Shown: positions 15,335 to 24,244 of the stretch, in pieces
How positions within the stretch are numbered: position 1 is the first letter of the stretch
How the letters are laid out: every line of letters starts with the position of its first letter
Assembly: GCA_949916155.1 (NCBI GenBank)
Contig: CATLEM010000009.1
Span: forward strand, 1-36,682
DNA: 36,682 nt
Source: an uncultured Dorea sp.
GTDB taxonomy: Bacteria > Bacillota > Clostridia > Lachnospirales > Lachnospiraceae
Reading direction: 5' to 3'
Position numbers and translations under genes: made by a program
Notes under the pieces: model-generated
The model's input: the letters and a program-made list of their open reading frames with translations, nothing else
Database searches by the model: none
Told to the model about the DNA's origin: nothing

Positions 15335-17539
15335 ATGAAAGAGGAAAAACTTGAAAAAACACAAAATGGATATCCGATTTGCACAGACAATTTAAAGCTG
15401 TTCTTTACGCGATAAGTCTTTTATTTTCAAATGAATTAGAGTGGTCGTGGGATAGCTATCGGGAACTTACAAATGCATTTAAACAACAAATCTATCATCT
15501 GTCACAATCTAGCAATATGTTTTTTGAAACACCAAGCTGTCATTTAAGAGCTACGGGACAATATGATTTTCTTATGCACGCTTAACTTGGCAGTGACGAT
15601 AGCAGAACAGTGAATCTTGATATACCCAATTCCATTATTTTTGATCTAAAACGCGGAACATGGTATCTTACTCATGAGTTATTCCATTATGCCGTACCAT
15701 ATCAGAGAGTTACACGTAACTATTATATGGCAATATTTCTTTTGAACTTAATACTTAAAAAACAGATTTTTTACATAATTCATGAGCTTTTATCTGCAAA
15801 AGCAGACGGAACGATAGATGACGAGGCAGCAGAGTTTGTCAGACAATTATTAGGTGACCAGAATGCAAAAGGCAATGAAGGAGCAGCCGTTATTTATAAG
15901 ATTTTTGACCAATCATTGTTGAAGCGGATTGTTGAATACTTTACGGACAGCAAGAGAAAACAATATTTTAAAGCTTCTCCGGACGAACTAAGCAGTAATT
16001 ATCAATATGCAATATATAAATATGTAGAAAATTCCGAATCAGACGAATTTTATGAAACATTATTTTTAGAATTGTTCCCAACAGTTTGCGCAATATTATT
16101 AGACCAGATCAGTATTGACAAAAAAAGTAATAAAGAGATTTTGAACCGAACAAAAGACCGTATTAATTATTGCCTGAGAAACGAAGAATACGTAAAGAGA
16201 TTTATCAGTTCTAATCTGAAGAACAGAACATTCAACAATAAGCTGGAAAAGCACACCTGGTTAATAATGGATATTTGGTCTGTGGTAAAAGAAGCGTGTT
16301 CGGATATTGCCATGATATCACTAAATGGTCTTCAGCTTGAAGATTATATGCTTTTTTGTATCCAGGCATGGACAGATGCTAATGATGACAGAAGGAATGT
16401 TGTTGAAAATCTTCAGAAGGAAGAGATGGAGCAGCTTCGATATGCACTTGTCACACAATATTTTCATAAAAAAAGACAAACGGGATGGAACGAATATATT
16501 GTTGATGATAAATATTGCTCAAATCTGAAAGAAGAAATAAAAAAGAAATTTTATATAAAATATATATGGTTCTACAGGAAAAAAATATTAAAAAATTAGA
16601 TAAAAAGATGGTTGATGAATTAATACAACGTTTTAACAAACTAAATTTCGACTATGAAAATTGGTTAAACTTCTTTACTGACTGCCGGAAAGTCTTTTTG
16701 GAAAATTACGCCATATTCTTTGATGATTTTCTTTCAAATATTTTGGCAGATTTTGATATAGATAAGCGAGTTTCTGTCTTGCAGAGCCAAAACTCGAAAA
16801 AATATGCTCAAAAATTAAAAAATATTATTATAAAAAAGACCTAAACGAAGGAGACAACAAATACAGGGATGCGACGCTGTCGCTTCTACATCCCGGATTA
16901 TATAATGTTGTCCGGCGTGAAAGTCTAGCTTCTGTTGAAAAAAATGATATCATTATGGACTGGCTGGAAGACAAAACTTATTTTAAAAAAATACTAACTA
17001 TAGAAAATAATTATACAAGTTTGATTCCAAACCTCTCAACAAAGCCAAATACAAAACTCTATGATATGTTTTTATTGGGTGATCTCAAAGCAGATGAACT
17101 TTTATCTAAAATAAACAAAAAGAGTATAACAAAACTTGTTGCTGAACTGGAACTGGAAAAGGAACTGAAAAAGGAACTGGAAAAGAAACTGGAAAAGGAT
17201 GTAATGAATCTGTTCATGCCAATGGCTGTTCTGACCTCAAGGTTAAATCCCCGTATCCGTACACAATGCGGTTGTTTTGTTGCATATAATCTATATACCC
17301 TTCCAGAATTACCTGATGAAATACCAGATAAAGATAAGGAAGATGGTAACTATTCTTTGTTTGATTATATTTCGCTCGAATCAATACAGGAAAAGAAGAT
17401 TAATGACACAATTTTTATGTATCAAATTGAAATTGACAAAAAATGCTGTAAAAGTGTTGTAGATTGGTTAATAACTCTTGGAATATCCCGCGAAAACATT
17501 TATCCAGAATTGTCCGAAAAGGGATATTATTTCAATTAG
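15335..17539 (+). pseudogene. Decayed large gene: HELFH metallopeptidase-like motif and FRG-like C-terminus
   Basis: The fragments join into one gene of about 735 codons. An ATG at 15335 after AAGGA opens a frame that stops at 15413-15415. The next frame (about 15355-15585) is cut by an in-frame TAA (15583-15585) and reads on to 16599, including TWYLTHELFHYAVP, an HExxH-type zinc motif. The frame then shifts near 16570 (continuing to 16844) and again near 16800-16840, and runs to the TAG at 17537-17539. The last part has a Glu/Lys coiled coil and ends NPRIRTQCGCFVAYNL ... LGISRENIYPELSEKGYYF, which resembles the C-terminus of FRG-domain proteins. The central FRG core was not found. Codon use is AT-rich. 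The original role is unknown; a defence-type gene is possible but is inference. Confidence 0.65.
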
Positions 17540-17600
17540 AATAACAAAAAGTTATTCCACAAAATTTACAAATAATTCCAATGGCAAGGCTTCGGCTATC

Positions 17601-17643
17601 AAGCAGGAGAAATTTCTCAAGTTGTTAGAAATCTCTCCTGCTT
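17601..17643. repeat. Long inverted repeat (17-base arms)
   Basis: Arms 17601-17617 and 17627-17643 are reverse complements except for one position, with a 9-base loop. No T tract follows on either strand, so it is not a standard terminator. It lies between the decayed gene and the rseP end, near the right edge of the AT-rich segment. A smaller perfect hairpin, GAATAAC/GTTATTC with an A5 loop, lies at 17539-17557. Confidence 0.7.
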
Positions 17644-17700
17644 ATATCGTCATATACATTACTCTGTACACACAACTTTAATTTTACAGCAACAGTTTTC

Positions 17701-18741
17701 TTAAAAGAATATCCTCTTTATATCATTAAACATCACAAACACCATCAGCGCCATCAAAAGCGTTATCCCCACCAGATGTACATACCCTTCCTTCTCCGGC
17801 GGTATGCGTTTCCTGCGGACAGCCTCTATGGCAAGGAACACCAGACGCCCGCCGTCTAATGCCGGCAGAGGCAGAAGATTCATCACGCCTAAGTTCGCTG
17901 ACAGCAGAACCGCTATGCTGAGCAGCTGTACGATGACCATGAACACACCGTAGGATTTGCTCTGCTGGTACGTATCGTCCACTACACTGACGATTCCCAC
18001 CGGTCCGGAAAGCTGATCTACACCGATCTTCCCCGTGACAAGACTCTTTAAGCTGTCAAGAGTAGTGCAGATCCAGAATTTCACTTCGAAGACGCCGTAC
18101 TTAAGGGCGGTCAGCACATTGGCCTTTGTATAACCGCCGCCGCCGATCCCAAACCGGTAGTAATTGCGCTCCTCATCCATCTTCGGGGTGAGCACGGCAC
18201 TTCTCTCCTCGCCGTCATGGAGATAAACGACCTCCGTATCCACTCCCTGGTGAAACTGGTTGTACGCAGTGATCTCCCGGAAAATGCTGATCTTCTTTCC
18301 GTTCATCTCAACGATCGTATCACCCTCTTCGATTCCCGCCTCGTAAGCCGGATAACCCTCTTCCACAGAAGTAATGACCGGCTTGTCATAGCCAACCATC
18401 GCTACAAGGATCACGGCAAATACGAAAGCTAAGATAAAGTTGAACACCGGACCTGCCGCGATAACCGCAATCCGCGCCCACACAGACTTATTGTTAAAGT
18501 TCGACGGAGAATCGGTAGCCTCCTCATCTTCTCCCATCATGCACAGTCCCCCGATAGGGAAAAGCTTGATGCAGTAACGGGTTCCTTTATACTCTTTAGA
18601 GAACAGGTTCGGCCCCATTCCGATAGCGAATTCCTCTACGTCGATGCCATTCTTTTTTGCCAGGGAAAAATGTCCCAGTTCATGAAAGAATACGATAAAG
18701 CTGAAAATTATTATTGCCAGTATAATACCCAAACCAATCAT
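17701..18741 (-). CDS. rseP: RseP-type site-2 membrane metalloprotease, 346 aa
   Basis: This is an intramembrane zinc protease that, in relatives, cleaves anti-sigma factors or remnant signal peptides. The first membrane segment contains HELGH (residues 20-24). A PDZ domain follows near 120-200 (VEEGYPAYEAGIEEGDTIVEMNGKKI), and the third zinc ligand lies in the later membrane segment LLPLPALDGGRL. The size is typical for Gram-positives. The start overlaps the dxr stop by one base (TAATG), with AGGAGG in front, so the genes are translationally coupled. It closes the pyrH-to-rseP block. The anti-sigma substrate is not in this window. Confidence 0.95.
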   Translation of the reverse strand: MIGLGIILAIIIFSFIVFFHELGHFSLAKKNGIDVEEFAIGMGPNLFSKEYKGTRYCIKLFPIGGLCMMGEDEEATDSPSNFNNKSVWARIAVIAAGPVFNFILAFVFAVILVAMVGYDKPVITSVEEGYPAYEAGIEEGDTIVEMNGKKISIFREITAYNQFHQGVDTEVVYLHDGEERSAVLTPKMDEERNYYRFGIGGGGYTKANVLTALKYGVFEVKFWICTTLDSLKSLVTGKIGVDQLSGPVGIVSVVDDTYQQSKSYGVFMVIVQLLSIAVLLSANLGVMNLLPLPALDGGRLVFLAIEAVRRKRIPPEKEGYVHLVGITLLMALMVFVMFNDIKRIFF

Positions 18742-19883
18742 TACCTCCTGCTGTTAATCCGTTCATAAGTTGCCGCCTCTGTTTCAAGAATCTCTTCAAG
18801 CGACGGTTTCATAATATTTTTGTGGGCAGACATACAGTCCTCGATGATCTCCGCGATCTCCAAGTACTTCGCCTCCCGTTTTAAAAACATACTGACTGCA
18901 AGTTCATTTGCCGCATTGAACACTGTAGGAAGCGAACCGCCCGCCCGCCCTGCCTCATAGGCAAGCTTAAGCCCGTAAAATGTATCCATATCGGGCTTTT
19001 CAAAGTCAAGCTTCCCGATACTCCAAAAGTCCAGTCTCTTCCCCGGAAGATATCTTCTCTCCGGATAATAGAGGGCATACTGGATCGGAAGCTTCATATC
19101 CGGCGTACCGAGCTGTGCGATCACTGCGCCGTCTGCATACTCCACCATGGAATGGATGATACTCTGGGGCTGCACGACTACCTGCACGTCATCCACATCC
19201 ACGTCAAAGAGCCATTTTGCCTCGATAACTTCAAGACCTTTATTGACCATGGTAGAAGAGTCTACGGTAATCTTGGCCCCCATAGACCAGTTGGGGTGCT
19301 TTAATGCATCCTCTGGCCGAATCTCTAAAAGTTCCTCCTGCTTTTTCCCCCGGAAAGGACCGCCGGATGCCGTCAAAAGTATCTTCTTTACAGCGCCTCT
19401 GTCATTCCCCTGAAGCGACTGAAAGATCGCGCTGTGCTCGCTGTCCACCGGGAGGATGGACACATTCTTTTCTGCCGCCAGCGGCATGATCAGATGCCCC
19501 GCCGTCACCAGCGTCTCTTTATTGGCAAGGGCGATATCCTTCCCCGCCTTTATCGCTTCTATAGTAGGGCGTATTCCGATCATCCCGACGATCGCCGTCA
19601 CCAGTATCTGCGTCTCTTCCATGACCGCGATCCCGATAAGGCCATCCATACCGGATAAAACCTCTGTATCTGTATCCGCGATCTTCACGCGCAGTTCTTT
19701 TGCCTTCTCCTCAGACCAGACCGCCGCCTTCTTCGGATGAAACTCACGGATCTGCTCTTCAAGAAGGGCGATATTGCTTCCCGCAGCGATTCCGGAGACT
19801 TTAATCTCCCCATTATCCCGCACAACCTCCAGCGTCTGGGTCCCTATAGAACCGGTGGAGCCTAAGATAGCTATTGTCTTCAT
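18741..19883 (-). CDS. dxr: 1-deoxy-D-xylulose-5-phosphate reductoisomerase, 380 aa
   Basis: This MEP-pathway enzyme converts DXP to 2-C-methyl-D-erythritol-4-phosphate using NADPH, supplying isoprenoid units, including the undecaprenyl chain made by UppS two genes upstream. The start at 19883 is chosen because AGGAG lies about 11 bases upstream and the protein then begins MKTIAILGSTGSIGTQTLEV, the NADPH-binding loop; the frame is open further upstream into cdsA. Also present are the metal-site segment PVDSEHSAIFQSL and the substrate loop STMVNKGLEVIEA. Length matches the family. Confidence 0.96.
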   Translation of the reverse strand: MKTIAILGSTGSIGTQTLEVVRDNGEIKVSGIAAGSNIALLEEQIREFHPKKAAVWSEEKAKELRVKIADTDTEVLSGMDGLIGIAVMEETQILVTAIVGMIGIRPTIEAIKAGKDIALANKETLVTAGHLIMPLAAEKNVSILPVDSEHSAIFQSLQGNDRGAVKKILLTASGGPFRGKKQEELLEIRPEDALKHPNWSMGAKITVDSSTMVNKGLEVIEAKWLFDVDVDDVQVVVQPQSIIHSMVEYADGAVIAQLGTPDMKLPIQYALYYPERRYLPGKRLDFWSIGKLDFEKPDMDTFYGLKLAYEAGRAGGSLPTVFNAANELAVSMFLKREAKYLEIAEIIEDCMSAHKNIMKPSLEEILETEAATYERINSRR

Positions 19884-19942
19884 ATGATTCATCTCTCCTG
19901 TTTCAGTTAATACTGACCTGCTTGCGTCCGTTACCGTATACA

Positions 19943-20740
19943 TCAGATAAGCCACGCTGCCAGATAATAGATAACCGGCGCCGTGAATATCACGCTGTCA
20001 AACCGGTCAAGGATACCTCCATGCCCCGGAATCAGCCTGCCATAATCTTTGATCTCATGGTTTCTCTTAATTGCCGATGCCGCTAAGTCCCCCACCTGGG
20101 AGATCATACCGCCTGCACCGCAGATAACGGCATAGTACAGCGGGTTCGTATCCGCGCCGCCCCATCTGCCCATAGCAAGAGCAAACAGCGCGCCGAGAAG
20201 TGCCGCCCCCAGGATACCGCCGATACCGCCTTCCACTGATTTTTTCGGGCTCAGCTTCGGCGCCATCTTATGCTTTCCGATGAGCACGCCCACACAGTAG
20301 GCACAGGTGTCGCACCCCCAGGAACTTAAGAATATAAGCCATACTGCTGTCCCGCCGCCGGGAAGCTCTCTTGTCTGCCAGACATAGGACAGCATCACCG
20401 CCACATAGAACAGGCCGAAGAAAACCGTCATCACCTGCTCTGACTTAAACGCCGGGAACCCAAACACATAGACAGCCATCAAAAGTACAAGGAACAGGAT
20501 AAAAAGCATGGTCACATGCTCCATGCGTCCCGCGAAAAGGAGGGCATAATAAGCCGCCGCCCCGGCATACCCGGCATACCCTAATACTTTATTATGCACG
20601 CCCACCACTTTATATAATTCAGACAGGCCAATTAAACTGATAATTCCAAGTACCGCAAATAATACATTCTCTCCGAGACCTACTGTGGCGATCAGCACGA
20701 TAACCAGCACGATCCCGCTGAGAAGCCTGGTTTTAAACAT
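19943..20740 (-). CDS. cdsA: Phosphatidate cytidylyltransferase (CDP-DAG synthase), 265 aa
   Basis: This integral membrane enzyme makes CDP-diacylglycerol from phosphatidic acid and CTP, the branch point for phospholipid synthesis. About seven to eight hydrophobic segments cover the protein. The C-terminal CDS signature SAIKRNHEIKDYGRLIPGHGGILDRFDS is complete. The start overlaps the end of uppS by 8 bases. Length is normal for Gram-positives. It lies in the conserved uppS-cdsA-dxr-rseP order. Confidence 0.96.
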   Translation of the reverse strand: MFKTRLLSGIVLVIVLIATVGLGENVLFAVLGIISLIGLSELYKVVGVHNKVLGYAGYAGAAAYYALLFAGRMEHVTMLFILFLVLLMAVYVFGFPAFKSEQVMTVFFGLFYVAVMLSYVWQTRELPGGGTAVWLIFLSSWGCDTCAYCVGVLIGKHKMAPKLSPKKSVEGGIGGILGAALLGALFALAMGRWGGADTNPLYYAVICGAGGMISQVGDLAASAIKRNHEIKDYGRLIPGHGGILDRFDSVIFTAPVIYYLAAWLI

Positions 20741-21452
20741 CTTCCTGCCCCTCCTTCACGCCGCCGTAACGTCTGTCTCTGGCATTATAATGTTCAATGG
20801 CTTTCAAAAGTTCCTCTTTTGAAAAATCCGGCCACAGAACATCCGTAAAATAAAACTCTGTATAGGCAAGCTGCCAGAGCAGAAAGTTTGAAAGGCGAAG
20901 TTCTCCGCTGGTCCGGATCATCAGGTCCGGATCCGGGATATCATGGGTATCAAGGTAACACTCAAATATCTGATCATCGATATCTTCTGCCTGAAGCTTA
21001 CCTGCTGCACAGTCTGCCGCCAGCTTTTTTACGCCCCGTATGATCTCGTCCCGGCTGCCGTAATTGATAGCGATCTGAAAATTAAGACCGCCATTATCTT
21101 TGGTTGCTTCCTCGAGTTCCGCGATCCTGCTGCGGATATCTTCATCAAGCTTTCTAAGATCACCAATGACCCGGATCTTCATATCATTTTTCTTCGCCGT
21201 CTTAAGACAGGTCTTCATATAATTCCGAAGGAGCTTCATCAGCGCATCTACTTCGTCTTTCGGCCGGTTCCAGTTTTCCGTGGAAAATGCATAGACCGTC
21301 AGATACTTTATCCCCATGCGCCATGCTTCCTCGCAGATCTTCTCGACATTCTTGCTCCCCTGGGCGTGGCCGTAATTGCGGGGCATCCCTTTAGATTTCG
21401 CCCACCGCCCGTTTCCATCTAATATGATCGCAACATGCTGCGGAATATTCAT
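20733..21452 (-). CDS. uppS: Isoprenyl transferase (undecaprenyl diphosphate synthase), 239 aa
   Basis: This cis-prenyltransferase extends farnesyl diphosphate with isopentenyl diphosphate to C55-PP, the lipid carrier for cell wall synthesis. The start at 21452 follows AAAGGAG and gives MNIPQHVAIILDGNGRWAKS with the catalytic Asp12; an upstream open frame is dismissed because it lacks a ribosome binding site. The conserved Ser/Thr segment YAFSTENWNRP and the C-terminal DLMIRTSGELRLSNFLLWQ are present. The gene begins about 157 bases after frr, the largest gap in the block, so a separate promoter there is possible. Confidence 0.96.
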   Translation of the reverse strand: MNIPQHVAIILDGNGRWAKSKGMPRNYGHAQGSKNVEKICEEAWRMGIKYLTVYAFSTENWNRPKDEVDALMKLLRNYMKTCLKTAKKNDMKIRVIGDLRKLDEDIRSRIAELEEATKDNGGLNFQIAINYGSRDEIIRGVKKLAADCAAGKLQAEDIDDQIFECYLDTHDIPDPDLMIRTSGELRLSNFLLWQLAYTEFYFTDVLWPDFSKEELLKAIEHYNARDRRYGGVKEGQEDV

Positions 21453-21520
21453 TGTCAATCTCCTTTTTATACCGGCAGCATCCGAAAGCTTCCCGCCGGT
21501 CCTTATATGTCTACATAGAA

Positions 21521-21574
21521 GGACAGACCCTTTTCGTAAGCGCCTGTCCCCCACACTGTGCGTTACGCCGCACA
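21521..21574. repeat. Inverted repeats in the frr-uppS gap
   Basis: GGACAG (21521-21526) pairs with CTGTCC (21544-21549). TGTGCG (21557-21562) pairs with CGCACA (21569-21574). Two adjacent small stems therefore lie in the 157-base space between frr and uppS. There is no T tract, so a terminator role is not supported. This could be a processing site or a small dispersed repeat. Confidence 0.4.
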
Positions 21575-21609
21575 AACACTCATCTGCTTCCTTGATCTAA
21601 CCAAACGGC

Positions 21610-22161
21610 CTAAACCGTCATCACTTCTTTAGACTTAACTTCTACTGCTTTATCTACCTCTTTGACAAACTTATCCGTCATCTTCTGAAGATCGTCTTCC
21701 ATATCCTTGATCTCATCCTCAGATATGTCGCTGCCTTTAAGCTTCTTCAGGGAATCATTGCCGTCGCGCCGGATATTGCGGATGGCAACTTTGGCAGCCT
21801 CGCCTTTCTTCTTCACATCCTTAACCAGCTCTTTTCTGCGTTCCTCTGTAAGCTCCGGGAAGATAAGACGGATCACGGAACCGTCATTGTTCGGGTTGAT
21901 CCCCAGATCAGAAGTCTGGATCGCCTTGGTGATCGCCTTGATCATCGTCTTGTCCCATGGCTGGATCTGAATCATACGCGCTTCAGGGACAGATACATTG
22001 GCAACCTGCTGGATCGGTGTCGGTGTTCCGTAATAATCCACCATGATCCTGTTCAGCACGTTAGGATTCGCACGCCCCGCACGGATCGCCCCAAGTTCTC
22101 CGTCAAGGTTCGCCATCGTCTTCGTCATCTTCTCTTCGTAAACTTTCAGTTTCTCATTCAT
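21610..22161 (-). CDS. frr: Ribosome recycling factor, 183 aa
   Basis: With EF-G it splits post-termination ribosomes. The two-domain sequence is typical: an N-terminal helix [25 protein letters not shown], then the beta domain [27 protein letters not shown], then [33 protein letters not shown]. Length is within two residues of the family norm. The start has AAGGAGG upstream, and pyrH ends 13 bases before it. Confidence 0.98.
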   Translation of the reverse strand: MNEKLKVYEEKMTKTMANLDGELGAIRAGRANPNVLNRIMVDYYGTPTPIQQVANVSVPEARMIQIQPWDKTMIKAITKAIQTSDLGINPNNDGSVIRLIFPELTEERRKELVKDVKKKGEAAKVAIRNIRRDGNDSLKKLKGSDISEDEIKDMEDDLQKMTDKFVKEVDKAVEVKSKEVMTV

Positions 22162-22174
22162 CTTTCTTTCCTCC

Positions 22175-22879
22175 TTATGATACAGTCACTTTCGTTCCCG
22201 TAAATGTCCCTGACATAGTATTAACAATACTGTTTTCTTCATTCAGCCCGAACACCAGCATAGGCATCTTGTTCTCAAGACACATGATGGAAGCCGTCAG
22301 ATCCACTGCCATAAGCTTCTTATCTATGATCTCCTGAATAGATATCTCATCATATTTCTTCGCTTCCGGATTCACCTTCGGATCACTGTCATAGATTCCG
22401 TCTATAGCCTTGGCAAGAAGCATCGCATCCGCCTCGATCTCGATGGCACGGAGCACCGCGCCGGTATCCGTGGAAAAATACGGATGTCCCGTCCCTCCTG
22501 CAAAAAAGATCACTTTTCCTTCATCAAGCGCACGGACAGCCGCATCCTTAGAAAACAGCGAAGTAAATGCCCCGCATACGAAGGGAGTGAATACCTCTGT
22601 CTTCATCCCCGCATACCGGAATATATCCGACACATAGATACAGTTCATCACTGTCGCCAGCATACCGATCTGATCTGCCTTCACCCGGTCGATCATCTCG
22701 CTTGTCCTGCCTCTCCAGAAGTTGCCGCCTCCGGTGACTATGGCTACCTGAACCCCACTGTCTGCAATTTCCTTCACCTGGGCAGCCACACCGAGACAGG
22801 TCGCCTCGTCAAAACCAGTCTTCTTCTCTCCCGCAAGCGCTTCCCCGCTAAGCTTTAATAATACCCTTTTCATAAGCAT
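22175..22879 (-). CDS. pyrH: UMP kinase, 234 aa
   Basis: This amino-acid-kinase-fold enzyme makes UDP from UMP and is feedback-regulated by UTP and GTP in its family. Motifs: [24 protein letters not shown], and [23 protein letters not shown] with the UMP site. Length is standard. Two start codons are possible, at 22879 and 22873, both served by AAGGAG. It is the first gene of pyrH-frr-uppS-cdsA-dxr-rseP, with an extended -10 promoter upstream. Confidence 0.97.
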   Translation of the reverse strand: MLMKRVLLKLSGEALAGEKKTGFDEATCLGVAAQVKEIADSGVQVAIVTGGGNFWRGRTSEMIDRVKADQIGMLATVMNCIYVSDIFRYAGMKTEVFTPFVCGAFTSLFSKDAAVRALDEGKVIFFAGGTGHPYFSTDTGAVLRAIEIEADAMLLAKAIDGIYDSDPKVNPEAKKYDEISIQEIIDKKLMAVDLTASIMCLENKMPMLVFGLNEENSIVNTMSGTFTGTKVTVS

Positions 22880-22926
22880 TTCCGCTCCTTATATCTATTG
22901 TCCCAGTACGTCACATACCTAGGTGA

Positions 22927-22955
22927 ATTATAACACAGGTACAGTAAAAATGGAA
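22927..22955 (-). promoter_or_regulatory. Extended -10 promoter of pyrH
   Basis: On the minus strand there is TTCCAT (22955-22950), a 17-base spacer ending in TGT, and TATAAT (22932-22927). The weak -35 with a strong extended -10 matches the layout of the pdxK and tRNA-Ser promoters. The pyrH start is about 48 bases downstream. Confidence 0.7.
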
Positions 22956-23003
22956 TAATTAAAAAACTTTTGTCCCGCAGCCGCACCAAACATTCATTTT
23001 TTA

Positions 23004-23032
23004 TTGTAAGTGATTTCTAATTGTGCTAAAAT
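23004..23032 (+). promoter_or_regulatory. Promoter of the diguanylate cyclase gene
   Basis: TTGTAA (23004-23009), a 17-base spacer ending in TGC, and TAAAAT (23027-23032) form an extended -10 promoter. It overlaps the earliest in-frame start codons of the cyclase, so those cannot be the real start. Confidence 0.7.
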
Positions 23033-23066
23033 GGAAAATGAAAAAAATTCGAGGTGTCAACAATAC

Positions 23067-24215
23067 ATGAACGATAAAAATTGTGAACTTTTGTCTATCT
23101 ATCTTAAAAACATACTCAGCGGTTCCTGTACAGGACATTTTGATATCAATGAACTGGACGAACCTTACCGGCAGCTGGGAAACATGCTGATGAAGCTTGA
23201 AACTGCCGCGGATCAGTTAACTGCCTGTACTGCTGCACTGGCAAAGGGAGAGCTGTCTGCGGATATCCCTTTGGAAGATAATGCACTATATAAGAATCTC
23301 CGTATTATCCAGCAAAAATTAACGGCTCTGACGCAGCGCGAGGAAGAAGTGCGGAAGATAAAGCACCACGCTGAAATGCTTGAAAGTTATAATGAACTAC
23401 TCGTAGAGATGCTGAGCAAGCGGAATGAATGGCTTCTTATCGTTGATCTGGATACGAAGGAGGTACTTTACTGCAACAAGAAAAAACACGGTGTAGCAGT
23501 AGATGAGACTTTCTGTCAGACATGCCAGCACCGTCTCGCCTTCAAATCCGATCTGCTGAACTGGGAAGCCTCAGAACAGTACAGCGTACGGGAGATCGCC
23601 AGCGGCAACGGGGATGAAAATGATACATACTACCGCGTCACTTCATTCCCCATAGACTGGAAGGAACACAATTCTCTGGTGCACATTATCGTGGATATTA
23701 CGAGCGAAAAGCGAACAGCCCATAATCTGACCAGCAAGGCATACCATGACCCCGGCACAGGGATTAAAAACCGGCTGTTTTTCAAGGAATATATGGAAAG
23801 CATCATTAGTGAACGCCGCGAAGCAACACTCTGTTACCTGGATCTGGACGGGCTTAAATATGTCAATGATAAATTCGGGCATCTGGAGGGAGATATTTAT
23901 ATCCAGAATTTCGTAGAAATCATAAGGAGCAGCTTCCGCAACGGCGATACATTTGCCCGTATCGGAGGGGATGAATTCTGTCTCGTCCTCACTGGCTGCA
24001 TCGGAGAACTGATGGACCGCAAGATGGACGAGATCTTAAAAAGATTCCAGTCTGAAAGATACAGCGATTACCAGTGCAGCTTCAGTTATGGTATCGTGCA
24101 GGTCACCGGGAGAGAAAAAGATATCACCCTCGAGGGCATCCTTCATGAAGCGGACGAGATAATGTATGATTGCAAGCGGAGAAACAAAGAAAAATATCCG
24201 GAGCTTGTCAGATGA
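23067..24215 (+). CDS. Diguanylate cyclase with N-terminal PAS-like region, 382 aa
   Basis: It makes the second messenger cyclic di-GMP from two GTP. The start at 23067 follows GAGGTG by 10 bases; the upstream GTG and ATG in frame lie in the promoter. Residues 1-110 are helical and probably coiled. About 120-220 resembles a PAS domain (NEWLLIVDLDTKEVLYCNKKK) with a cluster of cysteines (ETFCQTCQ). The GGDEF domain has DLDGLKYVNDKFGHLEGD and RIGGDEF (GGDEF at 300-304). The inhibitory site RNGD (291-294) sits exactly five residues before it, so product feedback is expected. No membrane segment is visible, so the protein is cytosolic. It is divergent from pyrH and convergent with a hybrid kinase gene. 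Confidence 0.93.
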   Translation: MNDKNCELLSIYLKNILSGSCTGHFDINELDEPYRQLGNMLMKLETAADQLTACTAALAKGELSADIPLEDNALYKNLRIIQQKLTALTQREEEVRKIKHHAEMLESYNELLVEMLSKRNEWLLIVDLDTKEVLYCNKKKHGVAVDETFCQTCQHRLAFKSDLLNWEASEQYSVREIASGNGDENDTYYRVTSFPIDWKEHNSLVHIIVDITSEKRTAHNLTSKAYHDPGTGIKNRLFFKEYMESIISERREATLCYLDLDGLKYVNDKFGHLEGDIYIQNFVEIIRSSFRNGDTFARIGGDEFCLVLTGCIGELMDRKMDEILKRFQSERYSDYQCSFSYGIVQVTGREKDITLEGILHEADEIMYDCKRRNKEKYPELVR

Positions 24216-24231
24216 CAGGCTCCGGTTTTTA
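24187..24231. terminator. Bidirectional terminator between diguanylate cyclase and hybrid kinase genes
   Basis: CCGGAGCTTGTC (24198-24209), loop AGAT, and GACAGGCTCCGG (24214-24225) form a 12-pair stem with one wobble. TTTTT follows on the plus strand (24226-24230). An A-rich tract at 24187-24194 gives a T tract on the minus strand. The stem contains the cyclase stop codon and lies about 20 bases beyond the kinase stop, so one hairpin can end both transcripts. Confidence 0.88.
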
Positions 24232-24244
24232 TCATCTTCATCGA

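Noticed and set aside
17140-17210. GAACTGGAA-like tandem run as a CRISPR or satellite repeat
   Set aside because: It is a coding repeat for a Glu/Lys/Leu coiled coil with irregular units; no spacers.
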